A stretch of 40,250 nt of DNA, taken from NCBI GenBank assembly GCA_945952225.1, contig CAMFHP010000077.1, forward strand, positions 1 through 40,250. Direction: 5' to 3'. A program made the position numbers and the translations under genes. Of the stretch, positions 8,037-16,300 are shown piece by piece (position 1 is the stretch's first letter; every line of letters starts with the position of its first letter). The notes under the pieces were generated by a model that saw only the letters and a program-made list of their open reading frames with translations, ran no database searches and was not told the DNA's origin. This DNA is from an uncultured Myxococcaceae bacterium. Lineage in GTDB: Bacteria; Myxococcota_A; Polyangia; Polyangiales; Ga0077539.

Positions 8037-8681
8037 ATGAAGAAGACGATCGCGACGACGGTGGTGCTGGCGGCGATGGCCCTCGCGGGGGCGGTGGGCG
8101 CGCAGCCTCGCGCGGCGGGTCCGCGGCAGTGGATCCAGGCGCGGCAGGCGGTGGTGACGCGGCTCCTTCAGCAGACGGTGCCCGCGGGGTCTCCCGCGGC
8201 GGCGCAGCGCGACGAGAACGTGACCCGCGTGCTGCACCAGATGCTCGACCTCGACGAGCTCTCGCGCCTCGCGCTCGATCCGCTGTGGGCCGAGCGCACG
8301 CCCGCGGAGAAGCAGCAGTTCGTGGGGCTGCTGCGTCAGCTCATCGAGCGCAACTACCGGCAGAACCTCGATCAGACGCTGGGCTACGCGATCACGTACG
8401 ACGCGGAGAACGTCGACGCGGCGGCGGGTACGGCGAGCGTGCGCACCACGGCGCGGTCTCGCACCGACGCGCGCGCGGCGGCGGTGAGCATCGAGTACAA
8501 GCTGCACCGCCGGGGCAACGAGTGGATCGTGTACGACCTCGTGACCAACGGGTCGTCGCTCGTGCAGACCTACCATGACTCGTACGTGCGGATCATTCGC
8601 GAGCGGGGCTTCGCGGAGCTCATCCGGCGGATGCAGTCGCGCGTGGCGGCGCTCCAGACGGGCCGTTCGGTGACGCAGTAG
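8037..8681 (+). CDS. MlaC-like periplasmic phospholipid-binding protein
   Basis: This 214-residue protein has a clear Sec signal (MKKTIATTVVLAAMALAGAVGA). It is followed by a domain matching the MlaC/Ttg2D toluene-tolerance family: LARRL-like helices, RQLIERNYRQNLD, VSIEYKLHRRGNEWIVYDLVTNGSSLVQTYHDSYVRII. Family members carry phospholipids between the outer membrane and an MCE-type ABC transporter in the inner membrane. The rest of the Mla system (MlaD, MlaE, MlaF) is not in this window. The ATG has GAGGTGG upstream. Its position 50 bp behind the TolC-family gene suggests one envelope operon; MlaC-like and TolC-like genes do co-occur in this phylum. Confidence 0.85.
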   Translation: MKKTIATTVVLAAMALAGAVGAQPRAAGPRQWIQARQAVVTRLLQQTVPAGSPAAAQRDENVTRVLHQMLDLDELSRLALDPLWAERTPAEKQQFVGLLRQLIERNYRQNLDQTLGYAITYDAENVDAAAGTASVRTTARSRTDARAAAVSIEYKLHRRGNEWIVYDLVTNGSSLVQTYHDSYVRIIRERGFAELIRRMQSRVAALQTGRSVTQ

Positions 8682-8694
8682 CGCGCCCCTTTCG

Positions 8695-8722
8695 TTGACA
8701 CCCGCGACCCCGCGGGAATACG
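8695..8722 (+). promoter_or_regulatory. Putative sigma70-type promoter for the DUF507/zinc-ribbon pair
   Basis: A perfect TTGACA (8695-8700) is followed after 16 bp by AATACG (8717-8722), which matches three of six -10 positions. The predicted start lies near 8730, about 30 bases before the ATG at 8759. The TTGACA box is the best -35 match that I saw in the window. Confidence 0.5.
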
Positions 8723-8758
8723 GTCGCGCCCGCCGCAGGGCACCACGCAGGACCGTTC

Positions 8759-9274
8759 ATGAAACTCTACAGCAGCAAGATTCCCGTCATCGCCATGGAC
8801 ATCGTCCGTGTGCTCACGAACGACGGGGACATGGAGACGTCGGCGCCGCGCGAGGTCGAGGCCGACATCGAGTCGGTGCTCAAGGAGTACCTCCGCATGG
8901 AGCGCGACCTCACGGAGCGCGCGAAGGACCGTGTGGAGGCGCTCGGCGGCACGCGGCAGGACCTCGGGCGCTTCAAGAAGATCCTCGCGGATCAGCGCAA
9001 CGTGGGCACCGGCGGCGAGAGCGTCTCGTACCTGCTGAACCAGCTGCTCGCGATCTTCATGCAGTCGCCGCACGTCGACGAGCTCTTCTCGGAGGACGAC
9101 GCGATCCGTCGCAAGTGCCGTCGCGTGCTCGAGCGTCACATGTCGGAGGACGCCGAGATCGACCGCGAGGTGCGCGACAAGATCAAGAACCTGCAGGAGG
9201 GCACGAAGACCTGGGAGGTCGAGTACGCCCGCGTGATGGAGCAGGTGAAGCGCAAGCGCGGCATCGCCGAGTAA
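8759..9274 (+). CDS. DUF507 family protein
   Basis: This 171-residue soluble, mostly helical protein is strongly charged, with no signal or membrane segment. The opening MKLYSSKIPVIAMDIVRVL, the VEADIESVLKEYLRME segment and the C-terminal RRVLERHMSEDAEIDREV are hallmarks of DUF507. This family is widespread in delta-type bacteria and Aquificales and has no assigned biochemical role. Family members are usually ~90 or ~180 residues, so this is a full-length two-part version. It starts 37 bases after a good promoter and is followed 21 bp later by a zinc-ribbon gene, probably in the same transcript. Confidence 0.85.
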   Translation: MKLYSSKIPVIAMDIVRVLTNDGDMETSAPREVEADIESVLKEYLRMERDLTERAKDRVEALGGTRQDLGRFKKILADQRNVGTGGESVSYLLNQLLAIFMQSPHVDELFSEDDAIRRKCRRVLERHMSEDAEIDREVRDKIKNLQEGTKTWEVEYARVMEQVKRKRGIAE

Positions 9275-9295
9275 GAGAACGAGAGAGACACGGCC

Positions 9296-9610
9296 ATGTG
9301 GATCCCGAAGGTCGAAGAGAAGAAGTTCTTCTGCCACAAGTGCAAGAACGAGCTCGTGTTCGAGGTGAAGATGCAGCGTCGCGACGCGTGCCCGCACTGC
9401 GGCGCCGACCTGCACGTCTGCAAGAACTGCGAGTACTGGGACGCCGGCGCGCACAACCAGTGTCGCGAGAAGATCACCGAGTACATTCCCGACCGCGAGA
9501 CGACGAACCACTGCACGTTCTTTACGTTCCGCAACGGCGAGCCGGGCACCAACGACGCCGAGCTCAAGGCGAAGGCGCGCCTCGCCTCGCTGTTCTCGCC
9601 CAAGAAGTGA
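9296..9610 (+). CDS. Small zinc-ribbon protein
   Basis: This 104-residue cytoplasmic protein has two Cys pairs typical of treble-clef or zinc-ribbon metal binding: CHKC (residues 13-16) with CPHC, then CKNC and a further Cys in QCREKI. It carries no enzymatic motif. An aromatic/acidic middle (CEYWDAGAHNQC) and a Lys/Ala-rich tail complete the protein. Similar small proteins occur beside DUF507 genes in Myxococcota, but I know no function. The ATG follows AGAGAGACACGGCC with a weak ribosome-binding site, 21 bp behind the DUF507 gene. Confidence 0.75.
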   Translation: MWIPKVEEKKFFCHKCKNELVFEVKMQRRDACPHCGADLHVCKNCEYWDAGAHNQCREKITEYIPDRETTNHCTFFTFRNGEPGTNDAELKAKARLASLFSPKK

Positions 9611-9663
9611 TCGCGCGGGCGCTGCGCCCGACGCGGAATCAATCGGTCTGACGGAGGTCTCTC

Positions 9664-10596
9664 GTGCGGGTACTGGTGACGGGCGGAGCGGGCTTCATCG
9701 GCAATCACCTTGTCGATGCGCTGCTCGCGCAGGGCGCTTCGGTGCGCGTGATCGACAACTTCTCCACGGGCCGCCGCGAGAGCCTCGCGCCCAAGCTCGA
9801 TCGCATCGAGCTCATCGAGGGCGACCTCTGCGACCCCGAGGCCACCGCCCGCGCCGTGCACGGCGTCGACACGGTCTTTCACGAAGCGGCGATCCCCTCG
9901 GTGGCGCGCTCGGTCAACGACCCCATCGCGAGCAACCGCGCCAACGTCTCGGGCACCGTCGAACTGCTCCAGGCGTGTCGCACGGCGGGCGTTCGCAAGC
10001 TCGTGTACGCCGCCAGCTCCAGCGCGTACGGCGACACCGAGGCGCTCCCCAAGGTCGAGACCATGACCCCGAAGCCGCTGTCTCCGTACGCGGTTTCGAA
10101 GCTCACGGGCGAGCAGTACGTCACCGTCTTCGGCCGCCTCTTCGGCTTTCAGACCGTCTCGCTGCGGTACTTCAACGTCTTCGGTCCCCGCCAGGATCCG
10201 AAGAGCGAGTACGCCGCGGTGATTCCGCGCTTCGTGACGCGCATGCTCCGCGGCGAGCGTCCGCAGATCAACGGCGACGGCGGCACGACGCGCGACTTCT
10301 GCTTCATCGAGAACGTGGTGAGCGCGAACCTCCTCGCCGCGAAGGCCACCACGAACGGCGAGGTGGTGAACATCGCCTACGGCGAGCGCGTGAGCCTCAA
10401 CGACCTCGTGGGGCTCATCAACCGCGAGCTCGGCACCGACCTCTCGCCCGAGTACGGCCCCGCCCGCGTGGGCGACGTGCGCCACTCGCTCGCGGACATC
10501 TCCGCGGCCCGCGCCCTCCTCGGCTACGCGCCGGCCTACAACCTCGCGGCGGGCCTCACGAAGACCATCGCGTACTACCGCGGCCTCCAGGGCTGA
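9664..10596 (+). CDS. NAD-dependent nucleotide-sugar epimerase/dehydratase (extended SDR)
   Basis: This 310-residue enzyme has the N-terminal NAD-binding motif TGGAGFIG (residues 6-13), a conserved Ser/Thr region AASSSAYG and the catalytic YAVSK (Tyr-x3-Lys). It then has the substrate-lobe signature YFNVFGPRQDP and a C-terminal VGDVRHSLADIS. The sequence is closest in pattern to UDP-GlcNAc/UDP-glucose 4-epimerases of the WbpP/GalE type, which supply surface polysaccharide precursors. The exact sugar cannot be read from sequence. The start is a GTG behind GGAGG. No glycosyltransferase genes adjoin it. Confidence 0.9.
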   Translation: MRVLVTGGAGFIGNHLVDALLAQGASVRVIDNFSTGRRESLAPKLDRIELIEGDLCDPEATARAVHGVDTVFHEAAIPSVARSVNDPIASNRANVSGTVELLQACRTAGVRKLVYAASSSAYGDTEALPKVETMTPKPLSPYAVSKLTGEQYVTVFGRLFGFQTVSLRYFNVFGPRQDPKSEYAAVIPRFVTRMLRGERPQINGDGGTTRDFCFIENVVSANLLAAKATTNGEVVNIAYGERVSLNDLVGLINRELGTDLSPEYGPARVGDVRHSLADISAARALLGYAPAYNLAAGLTKTIAYYRGLQG

Positions 10597-10623
10597 TCGC
10601 CCGCACGCACGGGAGCGCTTCGC

Positions 10624-11490
10624 GTGCGCAGCATGACCGGCTTCGGGATGGGTGAGAGCGAGAGCCCCCTCGGGCGCATCGTGGTCGAGACGCGCTCGGT
10701 GAACCACCGCTCCCTCGACGTGCGCGTGCGCCTGCCGCGCGAGCTCGCCGACCACGGACTCTTCGCCGAACAGGTCGCCCGCGCGAAGCTCTCGCGAGGA
10801 CGCGTCGAGGTGTCGGTGCACTGCGAAGGTGCCACCCACGCGACGGTCTCCCTCGACCGCGCGCGGGCCCTTGCGGCGCTGCGCGAGTTCGCCGCCGTGG
10901 CGCAGGAGGCGGGGCTCTCGCAGGAGGTTCCGCTGTCGCTCCTCGCGAGCGTGCCCGAGCTGTTTGCACCGCGCGCGACGCACGACGTGGAGGCCGTGCG
11001 GGAGGCCCTGCGCGCGGCCCTGGAGCGCTCGATCGTGGCCCTCGACGCGATGCGCGACCGCGAGGGTACTTCGTTGCGCGAAGACCTCGGTCGTCGCCTC
11101 GACGCGGTGGCGACGCTGGTGGGCGACGTGCGCGCGCGCGCCGATGGGATGGGCGAGCGCTACCGTGATCGGCTGCGGGCCCGTCTCGCGCGGCTCACGG
11201 CGGGCCTCGCGCTCGACAGCACACGCCTCGAACACGAGGTGGCCGTCGCCGTCGACCACGCCGATGTGAGCGAGGAGCTCACGCGCCTCGCGAGCCACGT
11301 CGACCAGCTCCTGCGGCTCTCGACGACGCCCGAGCCGGTGGGGCGCCGCTTCGACTTTCTCTTGCAGGAGATGGCGCGCGAGGCGAACACCCTCGGCGCC
11401 AAGTGCACCGAGTCCGAGGTCTCGCACGCGGTGGTCGAGCTCAAGAGCGAGCTCGAACGCATGCGCGAGCAGGTGCAGAACATCGAATGA
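10624..11490 (+). CDS. yicC: YicC family endoribonuclease
   Basis: This 288-residue protein begins with the family hallmark MTGFG, here preceded by three residues from a GTG start; an ATG at 10633 is the alternative. It has the conserved VETRSVNHRSLDVRVRLP segment and the C-terminal DUF1732-type region GRRFDFLLQEMAREANTLGAK. E. coli YicC is an endoribonuclease implicated in RNA turnover. Length matches the family (~290). The stop codon overlaps the gmk start (ATGA). This yicC-gmk arrangement is conserved in many bacteria and supports both assignments. Confidence 0.95.
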   Translation: MRSMTGFGMGESESPLGRIVVETRSVNHRSLDVRVRLPRELADHGLFAEQVARAKLSRGRVEVSVHCEGATHATVSLDRARALAALREFAAVAQEAGLSQEVPLSLLASVPELFAPRATHDVEAVREALRAALERSIVALDAMRDREGTSLREDLGRRLDAVATLVGDVRARADGMGERYRDRLRARLARLTAGLALDSTRLEHEVAVAVDHADVSEELTRLASHVDQLLRLSTTPEPVGRRFDFLLQEMAREANTLGAKCTESEVSHAVVELKSELERMREQVQNIE

Positions 11491-12134
11491 CGCCCGGAGC
11501 GACGCCCGTGAACGCAGCCGACGACTTTCTTCCGCTCATCGTCACGTCCCCGTCGGGGGCGGGCAAGACCACGCTCGTGCGCCGTCTTCTCGCGCGCTAC
11601 GAAGACCTCGTGGTGAGCGTGTCGGTCACCACGCGCGCGCCGCGACCCGGCGAGGTCGACGGGCGTGACTATCACTTCGTCTCCCACGATACGTTCCGCG
11701 CGATGATCGACCGCGGGGCCTTCGCCGAGTGGGCCGAGGTGCACGGCAACTGCTACGGAACCTCGCTGGAGAAGATGGTCGAGGCCCGCGCGCACCGCCG
11801 CGGCATGGTCTTCGTCATCGACGTGCAGGGCGCGCGGATGCTCAAGGCCCGCGTGCCCGATGCGGTCGGCGTGTTCATTCTTCCGCCCTCGTTTGCGGAG
11901 CTCGAAGCGCGCCTCCGCAACCGCGGCACCGACAGCGAAGAGACCATCGCGCGTCGCATGAAGAACGCCCGCGGCGAGCTCGCCCACTACGGCCTCTTCG
12001 ACTACGTGGTCGTGAACGATCAGCTCGACGCCGCGAGCGAGGAGCTCAACGCCATCGTGCTCGCCGAGCGGGCGAAACGATGGCGGCGCGCGCAGGCCGT
12101 GGAGCGTGTGATCCACGACGGCAGCGCGCGCTGA
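11487..12134 (+). CDS. gmk: Guanylate kinase
   Basis: This 215-residue enzyme phosphorylates GMP to GDP with ATP. The P-loop SPSGAGKTTL lies at residues 21-30. The GMP-binding segment SVSVTTRAPRPGEVDGRDYHFV, the lid region RNRGTDSEETIARRM and the FDYVVVND motif are all intact. The start ATG overlaps the yicC stop, so translation is probably coupled. The N terminus has about ten extra residues relative to E. coli Gmk, and an in-frame GTG eight codons downstream (PVNAADDF) is a less likely start. rpoZ often follows gmk but is absent here: a leftward lipoprotein gene ends 3 bp downstream. Confidence 0.96.
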   Translation: MTPGATPVNAADDFLPLIVTSPSGAGKTTLVRRLLARYEDLVVSVSVTTRAPRPGEVDGRDYHFVSHDTFRAMIDRGAFAEWAEVHGNCYGTSLEKMVEARAHRRGMVFVIDVQGARMLKARVPDAVGVFILPPSFAELEARLRNRGTDSEETIARRMKNARGELAHYGLFDYVVVNDQLDAASEELNAIVLAERAKRWRRAQAVERVIHDGSAR

Positions 12135-12137
12135 GCG

Positions 12138-13343
12138 TCACCGACACCCGAGCGTCGAGGTGCAGACCGCGGAGGTTCCATCGGCGGCCTCGCAGCGCCC
12201 CGAGGTGCACTCCGAGGGACTCCCACAGCGCTCGCCGTCGGCCTTGAGCCGTCGACAGGTCTGCGTGTCGCTCGCGCAGGAGAGCCCCGGCGCGCAGTTG
12301 CTCACGCCGAAGCGCGCGGTGAAGCACGGAGATCCCTCGGCGCCGGTGCCCACACGACGGCAGCGTCCCGCGACGCAGTCGAGCCCGCGCAGCACGTTGC
12401 AGACCTCGCCGCCCACGTTGCCCTGCACGCAGGTGGCGCCCTCGGCGTTCTGCACGACGAAGGGCAGGCAGCGCTGCGCGAAGCGCGTTCCGTCGAAGAG
12501 GCAGAGCGCGCCGTCGGTGCAGAAGCGTCCGCACTGCTGGCCTGGCGCGGCGGCACCCACGCAGCGCGCGACGCCCGGCTCCGTCGCACTGTTCGTGTAG
12601 AGGCAGTCGAGGCCCTCGTCGCAGGGCCGCTGGATCGCGGGCGACTGACGGTAGTCGGTGCACACCTCCCCCTCGCGCGCGACGCCCGCCGCCGCGGGAT
12701 CGACGCAGCGGAAGGGATTGCGCGTGGCCGCGAGCGTCGGGTCGTAGCGGCACTCCGCGGAGGCGCCCGAGGGCAGGTCGGCACATTCGAGCGAGCGGCC
12801 GTCGCAGACGCCGCCGAGCGCGACGCGGGCCACGCACACGCCGGGACACTGCGCGCCTCCCCCCTCCGTGTAGAGCTGGCAGTACGCGTCGCGGCCACAG
12901 TCTTCGAGCGCGGTGCACGCCTCGCCGATGCGCGTGGTTCCCTCTGCGATGGACGAGCACGCCGCAGGCCACACGCACGGGTTCGCGCGCAGCGCGGTGA
13001 GGCACGCGCGGGCCTTCGCGTCGTCGAAGCGCTGACGGCCCGCACGCACCATCGCGCGCGTCGCCTGACGGCTGTTGCGCAGCGGGAGCACGTCGTCGTG
13101 GGCGACGCACTCGGCCCGCGTGGCGAAGTACGCGCGCACGCCCGCGACGTTCGACGGAACGTTGCACGAGAACATCTGCTCGCACTCGGCGGCAGCCATC
13201 CACGTGAGCGTCTGGTCGAGGGTGAGCGTCGCGGGGAGCACCGCGGGGATCGAGGCGTTCGAAGCGGCTTCGGGCGCGGGCTCGGAGCACGCAACGAGCG
13301 CCAGCGGACCCGCGAGCAGGAACCATCGTGCGGAGGTCTTCAC
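12138..13343 (-). CDS. Cys-rich secreted lipoprotein
   Basis: This 401-residue lipoprotein has an N terminus (MKTSARWFLLAGPLALVACSEP) that is a textbook lipoprotein signal with lipobox LVAC. The mature part is rich in spaced cysteines of the kind seen in Myxococcota Cys-rich surface proteins (for example GEACTALEDCGRD, GEVCTDYR, CDEGLDCLY, GQQCGRFCTDGALCLF), with repeated G-x-x-C units suggesting disulfide-stapled modules. I cannot assign a function. I chose the GTG at 13343 because it gives the ideal signal peptide. An ATG at 13379 would add 12 residues and start only 7 bp after the kinase stop, so coupling to the kinase gene is possible. Confidence 0.8.
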   Translation of the reverse strand: MKTSARWFLLAGPLALVACSEPAPEAASNASIPAVLPATLTLDQTLTWMAAAECEQMFSCNVPSNVAGVRAYFATRAECVAHDDVLPLRNSRQATRAMVRAGRQRFDDAKARACLTALRANPCVWPAACSSIAEGTTRIGEACTALEDCGRDAYCQLYTEGGGAQCPGVCVARVALGGVCDGRSLECADLPSGASAECRYDPTLAATRNPFRCVDPAAAGVAREGEVCTDYRQSPAIQRPCDEGLDCLYTNSATEPGVARCVGAAAPGQQCGRFCTDGALCLFDGTRFAQRCLPFVVQNAEGATCVQGNVGGEVCNVLRGLDCVAGRCRRVGTGAEGSPCFTARFGVSNCAPGLSCASDTQTCRRLKADGERCGSPSECTSGRCEAADGTSAVCTSTLGCR

Positions 13344-13386
13344 GCGCGGCCGTTGAGCAGCATCCGTGCCGCAGGGCATGCGCGGG

Positions 13387-16300
13387 TCACACGTGGTCGA
13401 GGGCTCCGAGACGCGCGGCGTGCTGGAGGATCGCGCGGTGCGAGGGAACGTCGTCGAGGTACATGCGCCGACGCGCGACGGTGCCGAGCTGCGAGGCCGC
13501 CGCGAGGAGACGCTGCGCGCCGAGGAGGGCGACGTGGTGCGCGCGCGCCGTGTCACCGTGTGCCACGAGCGCGTCGAGGAGTGCGAGGGTCGCGGCGGCG
13601 TCGGCGTCGACGAGGGTGCGGTCGGTCTCGACGCGCGCGGCCGCCTGGTCGGCGAGGCGGAGCGCTTCGGGAATGTCTCCCGCGGCGAGGGCGAGGCGCG
13701 CGCGCACGGCGTCGACGAGCTGCGCCGGGGCGCGCGACGCATCGAGGTCGCGGAGCGTGGCGTGGGCGCCATCGAGGTCGCCGAGCTCTTCGTACGTGAG
13801 CGCGAGCTCGGCGAGGGTCGTGGCCACGAGGCGCGGTTGCTCGGTGCGCGCGAGGAGGTCGAGGCACTCGCGCAGGGCGTCGAGGGCGCGCGCGTGCTCG
13901 CCGCGGCGGAGGTACACCTGCGCGAGGGGACGCAGCGAGAGCGCGCAGTTGATCGAGAGCTTCATGCGCCGCGAGAACGCGAGGGCCTCGTCGAGCCACT
14001 TCTCGGCGTCGTCGTAGCGTCCGGCGCGCACGGCGGCGATGCCGAGCACCATGCGCTGCGTGGTCGCGTTGCGCGCGTCGCCCGCGTGCTCGTACGCGGT
14101 GAGCGCGTGGAGCGTGTGGGCCTCGACCTCGTCGAGCGCGCCGACCACCGTGGCCCGCGAGGCGCGCGCACCGGCCACGCGCGCTTCGACGATGGGGCCC
14201 GGCGGGTGCGCCGTGAAGCTCCGGGTCACGGTGTCGAGGAGCGCGTCGCCCGCGGCGAGATCGTGCGCGTGGTAGAGGTGCACGGCGGCGCGGGCGAGGG
14301 CTTCGGCGCGGTCGTCCCAGGCGTCGTCGGCGGGCTCGACGGGGGCCACGCACGCGATCCACGAGGGGAGCTCGCCGACGCGGTCGGTGCGTCCCCGCGC
14401 GGTGGCCGCAGCGCCCGCAGCACGGAACCACGCGGCGCTCCCGCGAGGCAGCAGACGCAGGGCCTCGTCGGCGGTCTCGACCGCGCGCAGGGGCGTGCCG
14501 CGCCAGAGGAACACCTCGGTCTGGAGCATCCGCAGCGCGCCCTCGGTCTCGTCGATCGACGCGCCCTGCGCGCGGGCCGAGGTGCAGTGCGTGAGGCCGT
14601 GCTCGGCGTGAACCGCGGCGGCGTCGAGCTCGTGGCCTTCGAGGGCCTGGCGCGCGGCGTCGAGGAGGCACGCGGCGGCGTCGGCGGCGCGTCCACCGCG
14701 CTGAAAATGGTCGGCGAGCACGAGGGGGTTGGGCTCGCCCGACGCGCGGAGCCACGCGCCCGCGAGGCCGTGTCCGAGGGCGCGGTCGGCGGTGGTGAGC
14801 ATCGCGTACGCGGCCATGCGCAGGAGGTCATGGCGAAAGGCCCACTCGGTCTCGCCGGGCACCCTGGAGCGCGTGTGGCGTTCGACGATCTCGCGGCGCG
14901 TGAGCTCATCGAGCCAGTCGTCGACGAGCCCGAGCTCGCGCGCGCCCGGCGTCACCCCGCGGCCTCCGAGGAGCGCCGCCACGCCGCCGCGCCAGAACAC
15001 CTGCCCGAACACGCTCGCGGCGCGGAGCACACGTCGGGCTTCCGGCTCCATCGCCTCGACGCGCGACTGCACCATCGCGATGAGCGACTCGGGGAGCGCG
15101 GCCTCTCCGTGGGCCGTCGCGCGCAGGAGTTCTTCGAGAAAGAGCGGCGACCCGTTCGCGTGCTCGACGAGGCGCGCGACGTGGGCCGGGTCGGCGTCGG
15201 CGCCGAGGGCCGCGAGGCAGAGCCGTTCGGCGGAGCGACGGGAGATTCCCCCGAGGCGGATGCGCTGCGCGTTGACGTGCTCCCAGAGCTTCGGAAAGGC
15301 CTCGTCGAGCTCGTCGCGCGCGGCGGCGAGCACGAACCACGGTCGGTCTGCGAGACGCGCGAGGGCCTGCTCGACGAAGCGCAGCGAGACCGCGTCGCCC
15401 CACTGCGCGTTGTCGATCACGAGCACCAGCGTGCGCGACCGGGCCTCGGCGTCGAGGAGCTCGATCCACGCGTGGAGCATCGCGTCGCCCATGAACTGCG
15501 GGTCTTCGCGCGACGCGGCCACCTCGGGCGCCTCGGCGTCGTCGAAGGGAACGCCCGCGAGCTCGGCCACCCACGCGAGGAGCGACGCGGCCTCGGCGGG
15601 AGCGCGGCGCTGGGCGAGGGGAGGCCCGAAGCGCCGTCGGATGCGGGCCCGCGCCTCGTCGGTGTTCACCGCGCCGAAGACCCCCGCGGCGTTGCGGAGC
15701 ATCGGCGCGATGAGCCCGAAGGGAGCGCCCGCGCCCACGGGGTCCGCCGACACGGCCCACACGGTCACTGCGTCTTCGCCGAGGGCCGTGCGCGCCCGCG
15801 AGAGGAACTCGGTCACGAGCCGCGTCTTGCCGATGCCCGCGGGGCCCGTGAGCACCGCCGCGGCGGCGCCCTCGTCGCCCGAGGTCTGCCCGAGGAGGCT
15901 CGTGAGCAGCGCCAGCTCGCGCTCGCGTCCCACGCACGGAACCTCGCGTCCGAGGAGCGCGCGCGAGCGGGAGCGTTCGAGCTCCGAGCGGTCGATCGAC
16001 GACATCGCCCCGAGCACCTTGAGCACGGGCCCGCGCTCGTTCGTCTCGACGAAGAAGCTCCCGTCGAGGAGCGACGCGGTGATCGTGTCGAGGTGCACAC
16101 CCGCGGCGCCATCTCCCTCGCGACGCGCGCGCTCGACCCGCGCGAACGCACGGTCGACGGCCTCGCCCACGGGCCATCCTCCGCGGAGCTCCGCGCGTCC
16201 GGTGACGAGCGCCACGGGCGATGCGCCCTCCTGCGCGAAGGCCAGCGCGCAGCGGGCCGCGCGGGCCGTGAGATCGCGCGCCACGCCGTCCCCCGAGAAC

